Shown here in pieces: positions 34,866 to 46,597 of a stretch of 64,000 nt of DNA. Origin of the DNA: Acidobacteriota bacterium (lineage in GTDB: Bacteria > Acidobacteriota > Polarisedimenticolia > J045); contig JAGOJY010000017.1 in assembly GCA_017994815.1 (NCBI GenBank), forward strand, positions 1 to 64,000, in the 5' to 3' direction. Under the pieces are notes generated by a model, which saw nothing but the letters and a program-made list of their open reading frames with translations, searched no databases and was not told the DNA's origin. The position numbers and the translations under genes were made by a program. The stretch's first letter is position 1. Each line of letters starts with the position of its first letter.

Positions 34866-36374
34866 GTGCGAACGGGATTCGCCGCACTGCTGCTCGGCGT
34901 CGCGCTGGCGCCCGCGGCGACGGCCGCGACCGCGCCCGCGGGTTCCGCGCCGGTCGTGGTCGAGACCCGCGTCTCGTACGTCGCGCACGTCTTCCACTGG
35001 GTGGACTACCTCGCCGAGACCACGCCCAGCAAGACGCGCGAGTCGTTCTACCGCCGCTGGAACCGCCGCTTCGGCTCCCTGGACGAGCGCGACCGCGCGG
35101 TGCTCGCGCAGTTCCGCCAGGTGCGGGCCGGCGGCGCGCTCGCCGAGCCGCCGCTCGCGTCGGCGGGCGACGGCTGCGTGCCCGCCGTCGATCCGGTCGA
35201 CACGCCGCGGCAGGTGCTGTCGGCCGCATCGATGCGGGCCAACGACCTCGACCAGTTCGCCTCGCTGATGCGGGAGTTCCTCGGCCCGACCGAGGCCGAG
35301 GCGGTCGCCGTCGCGCTGCGCCACTTCGAGCCGCGAATCCGCCAGCTCTGGCCGGAGACGGCGTTCCTCGCCCCGTTCCAGAAGTCGTTCGACGCGTTCA
35401 TCGCCGCGCCCGCCACGCAGCAGCTCATCACCGACATGGCGGACTACCTCGAGGCGAAGCCGCGGCCCGGCGCGACGGTGCACATCAGCCTGGTCGCGGC
35501 GCTCGGGGAAGACACCGGCACCCACGCCGAGGCCAGCGGCGAGTACCTCCTGCTCGAGGTGCGCCCCGCCGACACGCCGGAGCAGCAGGTGCAGGTGCTG
35601 TTCCACGAGCTCGCGCACTACTTCATGCAGCGGATGCCGGCCGAGACCCGCGCCCGGCTGGCCGCCCGCATGTTCCGCGGCGGCTTCCGCGGCGCATTGG
35701 CCTGGAACCTCGCGCGCGAGGCGCTGCCGACGGCGCTCGGGCAGGGGCTGGCGCAGGCAAAGCTCGCGCCGCGGCAGTTCGGCTCGATGCAGAAGTGGTA
35801 CCACCGCCCGGCCGAGGATGCGCTGGCGCACGCGCTGTACCCCGGCGTGAGCCGCGCCTTCGCCGCGGGCGGCACGGTCTCGCCGACGTTGCCGGAGCTG
35901 CTGCAGCAGGGCCTCACGCCGGAGGCCGTCTCCGCGGCGCCGCCGTTCCTCGCGGCGGTCGAGGCCGGGTTCCTGGCCCCCGCGCGGCTGCAGCCGGCGC
36001 TCCTGGCGCTGGTGCGTGTCCTCGCGGGCCCGCGGTACTGGCGCGTGCCGCTCGACGGGCCGCAGGCGCAGGCGTTCGCGGACCGCTTCTCGTGCCTGCC
36101 GCTGGTCCTTTTGGTGCAGGTTTCCGACCTCGAGCGCGCGCCGGTGCCGGACGCCGAGCGCGCGCGCCTGCGCCAGGCCTGGACGCAGCTCGCCCACGGT
36201 TCCGCCGGGATCATTGCCGCGGGAGAGCGGGCCAGCGGCGCGCCCCTGCTGTGGCTGCTCGTGGCGACACCCGAAGATGCAACGGCCGTGATCCCGCGCG
36301 CGCTCGACCTCGCGACCTGGCCGCAGCGGCCCGTCGCCGTGCCGCGCGGGCGCCGTTCCTCAGGGCCGCGCTGA
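34866..36374 (+). CDS. Secreted protein with HELAH zinc-protease-like motif
   Basis: The 502-residue protein has a signal peptide (about 1-20, cleaving near ATAATAPA). The mainly helical body carries LFHELAHYFMQRMP near residue 245, an HExxH motif that could be a zinc metallopeptidase site with HELAH's Glu as catalyst. A family name is not recognised. The start is the GTG at 34866, with GAGGGGG 6-10 bases upstream; longer reading is possible but adds a non-signal sequence. Its last 15 bases overlap the convergent ygfZ gene. Confidence 0.7.
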   Translation: MRTGFAALLLGVALAPAATAATAPAGSAPVVVETRVSYVAHVFHWVDYLAETTPSKTRESFYRRWNRRFGSLDERDRAVLAQFRQVRAGGALAEPPLASAGDGCVPAVDPVDTPRQVLSAASMRANDLDQFASLMREFLGPTEAEAVAVALRHFEPRIRQLWPETAFLAPFQKSFDAFIAAPATQQLITDMADYLEAKPRPGATVHISLVAALGEDTGTHAEASGEYLLLEVRPADTPEQQVQVLFHELAHYFMQRMPAETRARLAARMFRGGFRGALAWNLAREALPTALGQGLAQAKLAPRQFGSMQKWYHRPAEDALAHALYPGVSRAFAAGGTVSPTLPELLQQGLTPEAVSAAPPFLAAVEAGFLAPARLQPALLALVRVLAGPRYWRVPLDGPQAQAFADRFSCLPLVLLVQVSDLERAPVPDAERARLRQAWTQLAHGSAGIIAAGERASGAPLLWLLVATPEDATAVIPRALDLATWPQRPVAVPRGRRSSGPR

Positions 36375-37295
36375 GTCCAGCGCGAGCCGCGGCCCGGCGC
36401 CGCCCGCGACGTGCACCGGCTCGCCGGCCTCGACGATCTCGACCGGAATCACCGCCAGCAGGCTCGCCCCGCCGCGCCCGTCCGGCGCGGAGCGCAGCAC
36501 GCGTCCGCCGTCCCGCTCGCCCGCCGCGCGCACCGCGCGCAACGCCGTGCCGGGCCCCGGCGGCGGCGCGTCCAGGCGCGCGCGGTACGTGCGCCGCTTG
36601 ACCTCGCCCAGGTGCTGCGTTCTGGCGACGACCTCCTGGCCGGGGAAGCACCCCTTCTTGAAGCTGAGCCCGCCGAGCAGGTCGAGGTTCAGCATCTGCG
36701 GCAGGAACGCCTCGCGGTTCGCGGCGTAGACCTCGGGCAGCCCGGCCTCGATCTCGTCCGCTTCCCACTCGGCCGCGCCGCCCCCCGCGGCACCGCCGTC
36801 GCGCAGCTCCGCCGCCAGCGCGTCGATCCGTGCGCGCTCGCCGTACAGCTCGAAGCGCGGTCGCGCGCCGGGAACGCGCACGACCGCCAGGCCTTCGGCG
36901 TGCGCCGTCTCGCCGGGACTTTCGGGGAGCGTTGGGAGCAACGCTGACAATGCCTGCCCGGGCGCGTCGCCGGCGACGCCGAGGAGCGACGTCGCGTCGT
37001 CGATCGCCAGCGCCACCTTGGCCCGGAAGACCAGGCCGCGCAGCTTTTCGTGTACCGCCGCGGCCAGCTCGCGCGGCAGGCGCAGCAGGTACGCCGGGCC
37101 GGGGAGCCCGACGAACCGCGCGCAGGCGATCACGCGGCCGTTCGGTGTGCAGAGCGCGCCGAGGCTGCTGCGCGCCGCCGTCACCTCGCGCACGTCGTTG
37201 GTGAACAGGTTCTGCAGGAACTGCGTCGCGTCCGCGCCCTCGACCCGCAGCAGCGCGAACTGCCCGAGTTCCGCGACCAGCCCGCGCTCGTTCAT
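36360..37295 (-). CDS. ygfZ: Folate-binding Fe-S cluster assembly protein YgfZ
   Basis: The 311-residue GcvT-like protein carries the YgfZ signature KGCFPGQEVVAR near residue 215, whose Cys is required in characterised homologues. It also has LRVEGADATQFLQNLFTNDV near the N-terminus. It aids repair or assembly of certain Fe-S enzymes in a folate-dependent way. It overlaps the stop of nadA by 4 bases, and NadA is a 4Fe-4S enzyme, so the pairing is functionally sensible. Confidence 0.92.
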   Translation of the reverse strand: MNERGLVAELGQFALLRVEGADATQFLQNLFTNDVREVTAARSSLGALCTPNGRVIACARFVGLPGPAYLLRLPRELAAAVHEKLRGLVFRAKVALAIDDATSLLGVAGDAPGQALSALLPTLPESPGETAHAEGLAVVRVPGARPRFELYGERARIDALAAELRDGGAAGGGAAEWEADEIEAGLPEVYAANREAFLPQMLNLDLLGGLSFKKGCFPGQEVVARTQHLGEVKRRTYRARLDAPPPGPGTALRAVRAAGERDGGRVLRSAPDGRGGASLLAVIPVEIVEAGEPVHVAGGAGPRLALDSARP

Positions 37296-38371
37296 GCGCG
37301 GGGCGGTCCCGGCGCCGCGCCGATCGCCAGCATCCGGTCGAGCGCGCGCCGCGCGCGCACGCGGATCTCCTCCGGCACATCGATCACGTACTGGTCGCGC
37401 TGGAGCGCTTCCAGCGTCTGCTCGAGCGTGATCTCGTTCATGTGCGGGCAGCGGACGCTGCACAGCCGCAGCATCTCCTTGCCCGGGTTCTCCGCGGCGA
37501 CGTTGTCGCCCATCGCGCACTCGGTCAGGAGGAGGTAGCGCGCCGCGCCGGACTGGCGCACGAACTTGATCATCGCCGACGTGCTGCCGGAAAAGTCGGA
37601 CGCCGCGACGACCTCCGGGCTGCACTCCGGGTGGGCCAGGATCACGACATCGGGGAACTGCGCGCGCACGCGCGCGATGTCGTCCGGCGTGAACTTCTCG
37701 TGCACCTCGCAGCGCCCGGACCAGCCGACCATCGCGTACTCCAGCTCGGGCGCGCGCGCCGCCTCCGGGCGCGGCGCCGCCAGCGGGAACACGATCGTGC
37801 GCCCGGTCTCGCGCGCGACGTTGCGCGCGAGGTACTCGTCGGGCAGGAAGATGACGGTCGGTGCCGCGAGCGACTCGACCACGGCCGAGGCGTTGCCCGA
37901 TGTGCAGCAGAGATCGCTCTCGGCCTTCACCTCGGCCGGCGTGTTGACGTAGCTGACGACCGGCACGCCGGGGTAGCGCTCGCGCAGCGCCCGCACGTCG
38001 GCGGCGGTGATGCTCTCCGCCAGCGAGCAGCCGCCTTTCGGCGTCGGCAGCAGCACCGTGCGGGTCGGGTTGAGGATCTTGGCCGTCTCCGCCATGAAGC
38101 GCACGCCGCAGAAGACGATCGGGTCGCCGTCCGTCTCGGCCGCGCGCCGCGCGAGTTCCAGGGAATCGCCGGTGAAGTCGGGCACCGAGTGGTAGAGCGC
38201 CGGCTCCATGTAGTTGTGGCCGAGGATCACCGCGCCCCGCCGGCGCTTCAGCTCGTTGACCGCGTGTGCGAGCTCGGCCTTGGCGCGCAGCTCGAAATCG
38301 GGCACCACGCCGGCCAGCCGCTCGGCCATGCGCCGATAGGTGTCCTCGACCGTGGATTCGATGATTGGCAT
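37292..38371 (-). CDS. nadA: Quinolinate synthase A
   Basis: The 359-residue 4Fe-4S enzyme condenses iminoaspartate with dihydroxyacetone phosphate in NAD synthesis. Motifs are ILGHNYMEPALYH, VFCGVRFMAETAKIL (first Cys ligand), LLPTPKGGCSLAESI, YVNTPAEVKAESDLCCTSGNA, ILAHPECSPEV (second) and MLRLCSVRCPHMNEITLE (third). No nadB or nadC is adjacent. A 60-bp gap separates it from the upstream thiE, so it may share the thiamine operon transcript. Confidence 0.96.
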   Translation of the reverse strand: MPIIESTVEDTYRRMAERLAGVVPDFELRAKAELAHAVNELKRRRGAVILGHNYMEPALYHSVPDFTGDSLELARRAAETDGDPIVFCGVRFMAETAKILNPTRTVLLPTPKGGCSLAESITAADVRALRERYPGVPVVSYVNTPAEVKAESDLCCTSGNASAVVESLAAPTVIFLPDEYLARNVARETGRTIVFPLAAPRPEAARAPELEYAMVGWSGRCEVHEKFTPDDIARVRAQFPDVVILAHPECSPEVVAASDFSGSTSAMIKFVRQSGAARYLLLTECAMGDNVAAENPGKEMLRLCSVRCPHMNEITLEQTLEALQRDQYVIDVPEEIRVRARRALDRMLAIGAAPGPPRA

Positions 38372-38430
38372 GTCCCCTCTCGCCGCGCGGCAACGCGATG
38401 GGCCCAATAGATAACCGCGTCCGCGGTTTG

Positions 38431-39054
38431 TCAAACCGCCGGGCGCGCCCCGGCCGCCGACTCGAGCGCGCGCGCCAGCGAGCGCGCCGCCTCGGCGGGA
38501 CGCGCGGCGCACAGGATCGCGCCGCGGACGGCAACGCCCCACGCGCCGGCCGCGAGGACCGTTGCCACGCGCGTCTCGTCGATGCCGCCGATGGCGAAGA
38601 CCGGCGTCGTCCCGGCGAGCCGCGCCACGGCGCGGACGAGGCCCGGACCGGCGCCCGCGCGCCCCGGCTTGCTGTCGGTGGCGAAGATCGTGCCCACGAC
38701 GAGGTAGTCCGGCCGCTCCGCGAGCGCGCGGCGGGCCTCCTCCGCGTCGTGGACCGAGCGGCCGAACGGCCGCGGCGGCGCGTCCGCCGGCGCCTCGCGC
38801 GCCGCGAGGTGCAACCCGGCGCCGGCGCGCCGCGCGCTGTCGGCGTCGCCGTTCACCAGCACCGTCCCGCCGGGCCCGAGCGCGGCGCGGATCAGCCCCA
38901 CCAGGTCGAGGAGTTCCTCGGCGGGCAGGTCGCGCTCGCGGACCTGCACCAGCCGCAGGCCGCCTGCGGCGGCCCCGGCGACGATTTCGACCAACTCGCG
39001 CGTCGCGCAGGCGCGGCGGTCGGTGACCAGCATCAGCCGCGGGAGGACCGGCAT
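38431..39054 (-). CDS. thiE: Thiamine phosphate synthase
   Basis: The 207-residue TIM barrel couples HMP-PP with the thiazole phosphate. Seen are MLVTDRRACATRELVEIV, LRLVQVRERDLPAEELLDLV (Gln/Arg substrate site), TVLVNGDADSARRAGAGLHLAA, and FAIGGIDETRVATVLAAGAWGVAV. The usual NDR and H-L-G-Q motifs are altered to NGD and HLAA, so activity is likely but not certain. The start overlaps the thiG stop by one base (TGATG). Confidence 0.87.
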   Translation of the reverse strand: MPVLPRLMLVTDRRACATRELVEIVAGAAAGGLRLVQVRERDLPAEELLDLVGLIRAALGPGGTVLVNGDADSARRAGAGLHLAAREAPADAPPRPFGRSVHDAEEARRALAERPDYLVVGTIFATDSKPGRAGAGPGLVRAVARLAGTTPVFAIGGIDETRVATVLAAGAWGVAVRGAILCAARPAEAARSLARALESAAGARPAV

Positions 39055-39848
39055 CAGCCGCCGCGGATGCGTCCGGCCATCGGGCTCGAGGCGTCGGCGT
39101 AGAACTTGCGCGGGATGCGGCCGGCGAGGAACGCGTCGCGGCCGGCCAGCGCGGCCGCGCGCATCGCCCGCGCCATGCGCACCGGGTCGTGCGCCCGCGC
39201 GATCGCGGTGTTGAGCAGCACGCCATCGCAGCCCAGCTCGAACGCCACCGCCACGTCGGACGCGGTGCCGACGCCGGCGTCGACGACGACCGGCACGCCG
39301 GCCCGTTCCTTGATCAGCTGCAGGTTGTGCGGGTTGCGGATCCCGAGGCCGGAGCCGATCGGCGCCGCGAGCGGCATGACCGCGGCGCAGCCCAGGTCCT
39401 CCAGCCGCCGCGCGATCACCGGGTCGTCGTTGGTGTACGGCAGCACCCGGAAACCGAGCCGCACCAGCTCGCGCGCCGCCTCGAGCAGCCCCTCGACGTC
39501 CGGCAGCAGCGTGTCCTCGTCGGCGATGACCTCGAGCTTGATCAGGTCGGTCTGCAGCGCCTCGCGCGCCAGCTCGGCCGTCAGCAGCGCATCGCGCGCC
39601 GTGAAACAGCCGGCGGTGTTCGGCAGGAGGTTCAGCCCGCGCTCGCGCAGCTGCGCGTACAGGTCGTCGTCCGCCGCGCCGGGCTTGACCCGCCGCAGCG
39701 CGACGGTCACCAGCTCCACTCCCGCCGCCGCCAGCGAGTCGAGCAGCGCCTGGCGGCTCGGGTAGCGCGAGGTGCCGAGGATCAGCCGCGAGCCGAGCTT
39801 CAGCCCCGCCAGCTCGAACACGTCTTCGTGGTTTTCGTGGACCGACAC
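39054..39848 (-). CDS. thiG: Thiazole synthase
   Basis: The 264-residue protein forms the thiazole ring from DXP, ThiS thiocarboxylate and dehydroglycine. Motifs are [62 protein letters not shown] (catalytic Lys), [15 protein letters not shown] and [20 protein letters not shown]. It lies in the order thiO-thiS-thiG-thiE, which fits the glycine-oxidase version of the pathway. Confidence 0.97.
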   Translation of the reverse strand: MSVHENHEDVFELAGLKLGSRLILGTSRYPSRQALLDSLAAAGVELVTVALRRVKPGAADDDLYAQLRERGLNLLPNTAGCFTARDALLTAELAREALQTDLIKLEVIADEDTLLPDVEGLLEAARELVRLGFRVLPYTNDDPVIARRLEDLGCAAVMPLAAPIGSGLGIRNPHNLQLIKERAGVPVVVDAGVGTASDVAVAFELGCDGVLLNTAIARAHDPVRMARAMRAAALAGRDAFLAGRIPRKFYADASSPMAGRIRGG

Positions 39849-39853
39849 CGCAG

Positions 39854-40072
39854 TCAGCCTCCCTGCACCGCGCCCACGATCTCGACCGCGTCGCCGTCGG
39901 CGAGGCCGGTCGCGCTCCAGCGCGAGCGCGGAATCACGCGATCCCCGAGCGCGACCGCGATCCCGCGCGGGTCGCGCCCGTACCCGAGTTCCTCGACCAG
40001 CGCCGCGAGATCGCGCGCCGCCGTCGTGCGCGGCTCGCCGTTCACCGTGAGCCGAACGTCCCGATCGTTCAC
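39854..40072 (-). CDS. thiS: Sulfur carrier protein ThiS
   Basis: The 72-residue beta-grasp protein ends in Gly-Gly (GAVQGG), the site of thiocarboxylate formation. It shows [23 protein letters not shown] and [16 protein letters not shown], both family-typical. The start is the GTG at 40072 overlapping the thiO stop by 4 bases. No thiF lies in this operon; the MoeB/ThiF-rhodanese protein at 43208 could adenylate it. Confidence 0.93.
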   Translation of the reverse strand: MNDRDVRLTVNGEPRTTAARDLAALVEELGYGRDPRGIAVALGDRVIPRSRWSATGLADGDAVEIVGAVQGG

Positions 40073-41220
40073 GGTGCCGCCCGCGCCGCGAGGCGCTCCG
40101 GCGCGAACGGCGCCAGCGCCGGCTGCGGCCGGCCGCTCACGATCATCTCCGCCAGGTGCTGCGCCGTCGCCGGCGCGAGCAGGATCCCGCTGCGGTAGTG
40201 GCCGGTGGCAAGGAACAGCCCGTCGAGCGCGCCCGCGCCGATCACCGGCAGGTGATCGCGCACGGCGGGCCGCAGCCCGATCGCCAGCTCGTGCAGCTCG
40301 AGATCGTAGATCCCCGGCAGCACCTGCCAGGCGAAGCGCAGCAGGTCGAGCACGCCCCCGGCCGTCGCGACCGGCTCGAACCCCTGCTCCTCGACCGTCG
40401 CGCCGACGAGCAGCTCGCCGCCCGCGCGCGGCACGAGGTACACGTCCGGGTGCCGCACGACGTGGCGCAGGAGTTCCGGGCCGCGCAGGCGCAGGCTCTG
40501 CCCGCGAACCGGGCGCACGCCGAGCGGCGGGCCCGGCAGCGCGATGCCGGAGCTGCTCCACGAGCCGGCGGCGATCACCGCGACCTCGCAGGCGATCTCG
40601 AACGGCGCGCCGGCGCCGTCCACGCCGGCGAGCGCGGCGACACGGTTGCCCTTGGCGCGCACCTCGCGGACGTCGAACGGGCACAGCACCAAGCCGCCGA
40701 GCGCCGCGATCGCCGCCTCGAGCGCTCGCAGCGTGCAGCGCGGGTCGACCTGGTGGTCGGTCTCGACGAGCAGCCCGCCGATGAGCCGCCCGGCGAGGTG
40801 CGGCTCGCGATCGAGGACCTCGCGCGCGGTGAGCCGGCGCGAGACCAGCCCCTTCTCGCGCTGGGCCCGCTCGAGGTACGCCAGCTCCTCGTCGTCGTCG
40901 CGGTTGAGCGCGACCCACAGCGTCCCGTCGGTGCGCAGGGCGCAGCCGAGCCCCGTGCCGGCCTCGAGTTCGGCGACGAAGCGCGGGTAGCGGCCGAGGC
41001 TGTCCAGCGCCAGCGTGATCAGCACCGGCTCCTCGAGGTAGGCCTCGGAGGTGGGCGCGAGCATCCCGGGCGCGACGGACGACGCGCCGGCGCCGGGCCG
41101 CTCGCGTTCCAGCACGACCACGCGGCGCCCGCGGCGCAGCAACTCGTACGCCAGCGAGAGGCCGATGATGCCCGCCCCGACGATGGCGACATCGGTCCTG
41201 TCGGGAATGCGCTGGTCCAA
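40069..41220 (-). CDS. thiO: Glycine oxidase (thiamine type)
   Basis: The 383-residue DAO-family flavoprotein makes the dehydroglycine used by ThiG. The FAD dinucleotide motif is [17 protein letters not shown] (residues 11-27), followed by [22 protein letters not shown] and the C-terminal [22 protein letters not shown]. It leads the operon. I searched the 126 bp before it for a TPP riboswitch and found none of the conserved motifs. Confidence 0.94.
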   Translation of the reverse strand: MDQRIPDRTDVAIVGAGIIGLSLAYELLRRGRRVVVLERERPGAGASSVAPGMLAPTSEAYLEEPVLITLALDSLGRYPRFVAELEAGTGLGCALRTDGTLWVALNRDDDEELAYLERAQREKGLVSRRLTAREVLDREPHLAGRLIGGLLVETDHQVDPRCTLRALEAAIAALGGLVLCPFDVREVRAKGNRVAALAGVDGAGAPFEIACEVAVIAAGSWSSSGIALPGPPLGVRPVRGQSLRLRGPELLRHVVRHPDVYLVPRAGGELLVGATVEEQGFEPVATAGGVLDLLRFAWQVLPGIYDLELHELAIGLRPAVRDHLPVIGAGALDGLFLATGHYRSGILLAPATAQHLAEMIVSGRPQPALAPFAPERLAARAAP

Positions 41221-41346
41221 GGTGTCGTCTCCAGCCTGCCGACATGCCGGCCGCCGCGCGCGGCGACCGGGGCTATTGAACCACTTTTGCCGGGACGGCG
41301 CCGTGCCGTCGCGTGCAGTGCGCCGCCGTCATGGCCGGGCCGCGCG

Positions 41347-41802
41347 TCAATGCCCGCGGCTGCACTCCGAGCAGACGCCGTAGAACTGCAGCGAGAAGTC
41401 CTGCACCACGAACCCGTCCTGGCTGATCGGGGGCGGTTCGATGTCCGCCAGACGGTCGTCGTGGACGTCGATCAGGCGGTCGCAGTGGGTGCAGACCAGG
41501 TGGTGGTGCCGCTCGGTGTTCGCGTCGAAACGCGCCTTGGCCCCGGGGTGCGCGATCCGACGCGCGAGCCCGACCCGGACCAGCGTGTCGAGCACCCGGT
41601 AGACCGTCGTGCGCGACACGCCGCGGACGGTCTCGCGGACCTCCGCGAACAGATCGTCGGCGGTGGGGTGGTCGTCGTGGGCCAACAGCGTCTCGAGGAT
41701 CACGCGGCGCTGGACCGTGACGGGGATCCCCTCCTGCTTGCACAGCGTCTCGAGGTGTTCGAGCTTCTGGCGCGCCACCTCGTGCTTCTTCCCCGGCAGC
41801 AT
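41347..41802 (-). CDS. Fur-family metalloregulator
   Basis: The 151-residue protein has the winged-helix domain (QRRVILETLLAHDDHPTADDLF, SRTTVYRVLDTLVRVGL) and the metal-binding dimerisation domain with RHHHLVCTHC and a terminal VCSECSRGH. Two CxxC pairs form the structural zinc site, as in PerR, Zur and many Fur proteins. Which metal or peroxide it senses cannot be told. The ATG at 41802 has GAGGAAAG 5 bases upstream. It lies between the thi operon and an Rrf2 regulator. Confidence 0.92.
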   Translation of the reverse strand: MLPGKKHEVARQKLEHLETLCKQEGIPVTVQRRVILETLLAHDDHPTADDLFAEVRETVRGVSRTTVYRVLDTLVRVGLARRIAHPGAKARFDANTERHHHLVCTHCDRLIDVHDDRLADIEPPPISQDGFVVQDFSLQFYGVCSECSRGH

Positions 41803-41940
41803 GGCTTTCCTCGTCGTGGCGGATCGGACGCCGCGCGTTGCCCAGGTTTCCCGGCCGTCACAGGATAGCATTCGACATTCGCGTGCGAAGACGAAAAACA
41901 CAGGCCTTTCAATGACTTAGGACTAACGTCGACCGACGAG

Positions 41941-42429
41941 TCAGCTACGCGGGCGACCCTGGGGCGCCGGCTTCGCCTTCCGGGCGCGCTTGCGCGCGGG
42001 CGCGGGCGGGACCGGCTGGTAGCACAGGCCGCTCCCCCGCTCCCCCACCATCTCGGCGATCTTGGACTCGCGGAACGTCGACTCGATGTTGGCGAGCGCC
42101 TGGTCCAGCCGGTCGTGCAGCGGGCAGAGGCGGTCCGCGTGCTCCGGCAGGCCGAGCGGACACTCGCGGATCCGCGGGACGGGGTCCACCGCGTTGACGA
42201 CGTCGAGGACGGTCATCTCCGCGGGGGCGCGGCGCAGCGTGAACCCGCCGCGAAGGCCGCGCTGCGAGGAGACCAGCCGCGCCCGCACGAGCGACTGCAT
42301 GACCTTGGCCAGGTAGCCGGCCGGGATCTTCGCCCGGGCCGCGATCTCCTGGGTCGTCCGCGGCAGTTCGGGCTGCTCGGCGAGGCAAACGATCGCGCGC
42401 AGGGCGTACTCGGCGGTCTGGGAGATCAT
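41941..42429 (-). CDS. Rrf2-family transcriptional regulator
   Basis: The 162-residue winged-helix protein begins MISQTAEYALRAIVCLAEQ, with the recognition region QEIAARAKIPAGYLAKVMQSL and the wing SQRGLRGGFTL. Cys in RECPLGLP, in DRLCPLHD and at GLCYQ may bind an Fe-S cluster. The spacing of the first two (11 residues between) differs from IscR's three closely spaced Cys. The C-terminal tail is Lys/Arg/Pro-rich. GGAGA lies 5 bases before the ATG. Targets are unknown; candidates are the adjacent secreted-protein and copper ATPase genes. Confidence 0.9.
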   Translation of the reverse strand: MISQTAEYALRAIVCLAEQPELPRTTQEIAARAKIPAGYLAKVMQSLVRARLVSSQRGLRGGFTLRRAPAEMTVLDVVNAVDPVPRIRECPLGLPEHADRLCPLHDRLDQALANIESTFRESKIAEMVGERGSGLCYQPVPPAPARKRARKAKPAPQGRPRS

Positions 42430-42591
42430 CCGTCGTCTCCAGTTCCGGATGCTGAGATCCACATTATTCTCCAGCCCGCGGCGCGGGAGTAGCGCGGGCG
42501 CGCCCCGGGGCCCGCGTGCTACTTTTTTCCACGCGGGGCCGGGGGCCGGCTCCCGCGCTCCTGACCAGTAGCGCGACTGGAGGACTCCCTG

Positions 42592-43170
42592 ATGCGCTTG
42601 CCCGCGGCCGTCGGCCTGACGCTCGCCCTGTCGATCCTCGGGCAGTTCGCGCTCGCGCAGCCCGCCGCGCCGCAGATGTGGACCTTGCGCGTGCGCATGC
42701 TGGAAGTCGCCGAGGACGGGACCGCGCGCGAACTGGCCCGCGCCAACGGCAGCTTCGCCAGCACGCAGGACGCCGCGGCCTGGGTCGGACTCGGACGCCT
42801 CGACGAGCGCGGCCGCGTCGACACCTGCGGGTCCGCGTCCGCCGGCGCGGGCGCGGTCGGGGCGCGGGCCGGGCGCGGGGTCGATCGCCCGGCCGAGGAC
42901 AGCCCGCACCTGTGGTGGATCACCCTGCGCGGAGCGAGCCTCGAGACCGGCGCGGTCGCGCTCGAGATCGCCTGGACGCACTCGTTCGTCGAGGGCGAGT
43001 TGGCCCCGCGGGAGATCGCGGGCGACACGCGCTACCTGGACGCGCGCCGCGGGGAGCCGTTCGTCCTCGACGTCTTCGAGATCCCGCGGCGCGAAGCCCG
43101 AAGCTGCGCGCCGCGCAAGGTGCTCGTCGAGCTGACACTCGATCCCCCCGAGCCGTCCCCGGCGCACTGA
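42592..43170 (+). CDS. Secreted protein of unknown function
   Basis: The 192-residue protein has a clean signal peptide (about 1-22, cleaving after ALA). A beta-rich domain follows (QMWTLRVRMLEVAEDGTARELARANGSF, LWWITLRGASLETGAVALEIAWTHSF). Two Cys (near residues 81 and 166) could form a disulfide. I do not recognise a family. GGAGGACTCCCTG precedes the ATG. It ends 37 bp before the MoeB-rhodanese gene. Confidence 0.7.
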   Translation: MRLPAAVGLTLALSILGQFALAQPAAPQMWTLRVRMLEVAEDGTARELARANGSFASTQDAAAWVGLGRLDERGRVDTCGSASAGAGAVGARAGRGVDRPAEDSPHLWWITLRGASLETGAVALEIAWTHSFVEGELAPREIAGDTRYLDARRGEPFVLDVFEIPRREARSCAPRKVLVELTLDPPEPSPAH

Positions 43171-43207
43171 TCGTGGCGGGCGCCGGCGCCGGCCCGCCGG
43201 AGGATTC

Positions 43208-44337
43208 TTGGACGATCGCGACGTGGAACGTGGGCCGGGCCTGACGCCGGCCGAGGTCGAGCGCTACGCGCGCCAGCTGCGGCTGCCCGAGCTGGGCTTG
43301 GAAGGCCAGCTGCGGCTCAGGCACGGGTCGGTGTTGGTCGCCGGGGCTGGCGGGCTCGGGGCGCCGGCCGCCCTGTACCTCGTGGCCGCCGGCGTCGGGC
43401 GGGTCGGCCTCGCGGACGCCGATGCGGTCGAGGCGAGCAACCTCCAGCGGCAGGTCCTGTTCGGCGAGGCGGACCTCGGGCGCCCCAAGGTCGAGGCCGC
43501 GCGCGAGCGGCTGGCGGGCCTCAACCCCGGCGTGCGGATCGAGGCGCACCGCGCGCGCCTCACCGCCGCGAACGCGCTCGACCTCGTCGGCGCCTACGAC
43601 GTCGTGCTCGACGGCACCGACAACTTCGCCGCCAAGTACCTCCTGAGCGACGCCTGCGTACTCGCCGACCGGCCGCTCGTTCTCGGCGCGATCTCGCGCT
43701 TCAGCGGGGACGTCACGGTATTCGGCGGCGCGCGCGGGCCGTGCTACCGCTGCCTGTTCCCGACCCCGCCCGCCGCGGGCGAGGCCCCGGACTGCGGCGA
43801 GGCCGGCGTTCTGGGCGTCGTGCCGGGCGTGATCGGCGCCCTCGAGGCGACCGAGGCGATCAAGCTGCTCCTCGGTCGCGGCCGGCCGCTGCGCGGGCGC
43901 CTCTTGCGGGCCGACCTGCTCGCGGCGACGTTCCGCGAGCTGGAGTTCGAACGCGACCCGGCCTGCCCGGCGTGTGGCGAAAGCCCCACGCTCACCGCGC
44001 TCGCCGACGAGCCGCCCGCCTGTGCCGCGCGCGCCGCGGAACATTCGCTGGAGATCGCGCCCGCGGAACTGCGCGCGCGGCTCGCGCGAGGCGAGCGCAT
44101 CGTGCTGCTCGACGTGCGCGAGCCCTGGGAATGCGCGCAGGACGCGCTCGCGGGAGCGCGCAACATCCCGCTCGGCCAGCTCACGCGGCGCGCCGGCGAG
44201 CTGGACCGCGAGGACGAGATCGTCGCGTACTGCGGGATCGGCGCGCGCAGCGCGGCCGCGGTGGCGTGGCTGCGCAGCGCGGGGTTCGCGCGGGCCAGGA
44301 GCCTCGGCGGGGGCATCGAAGCCTGGCGGGAGAGCTG

Positions 44338-44338
<1 letters not shown>
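43208..44338 (+). CDS. moeB: E1-like adenylyltransferase (MoeB/ThiF) with C-terminal rhodanese domain
   Basis: The 376-residue fusion has an E1-like domain (about 10-255): [12 protein letters not shown], the nucleotide loop [34 protein letters not shown], and zinc Cys in CYRCLF and CPACGE. A rhodanese domain follows (about 280-376) with [12 protein letters not shown], where Cys is the persulfide site. Such fusions activate and sulfurate ThiS/MoaD-type carriers. The start is a TTG at 43208 with GGAGG 4 bases upstream. The stop overlaps the copA ATG (TGATG). No MoaD gene is adjacent; ThiS of the thi operon is a candidate partner. Confidence 0.87.
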
Positions 44339-46593
<2,255 letters not shown>

Positions 46594-46597
46594 CCGC

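Noticed and set aside
41221..41346. TPP riboswitch before thiO
   Set aside because: The conserved CUGAGA and ACCUGAUC-type segments are absent from both strands.
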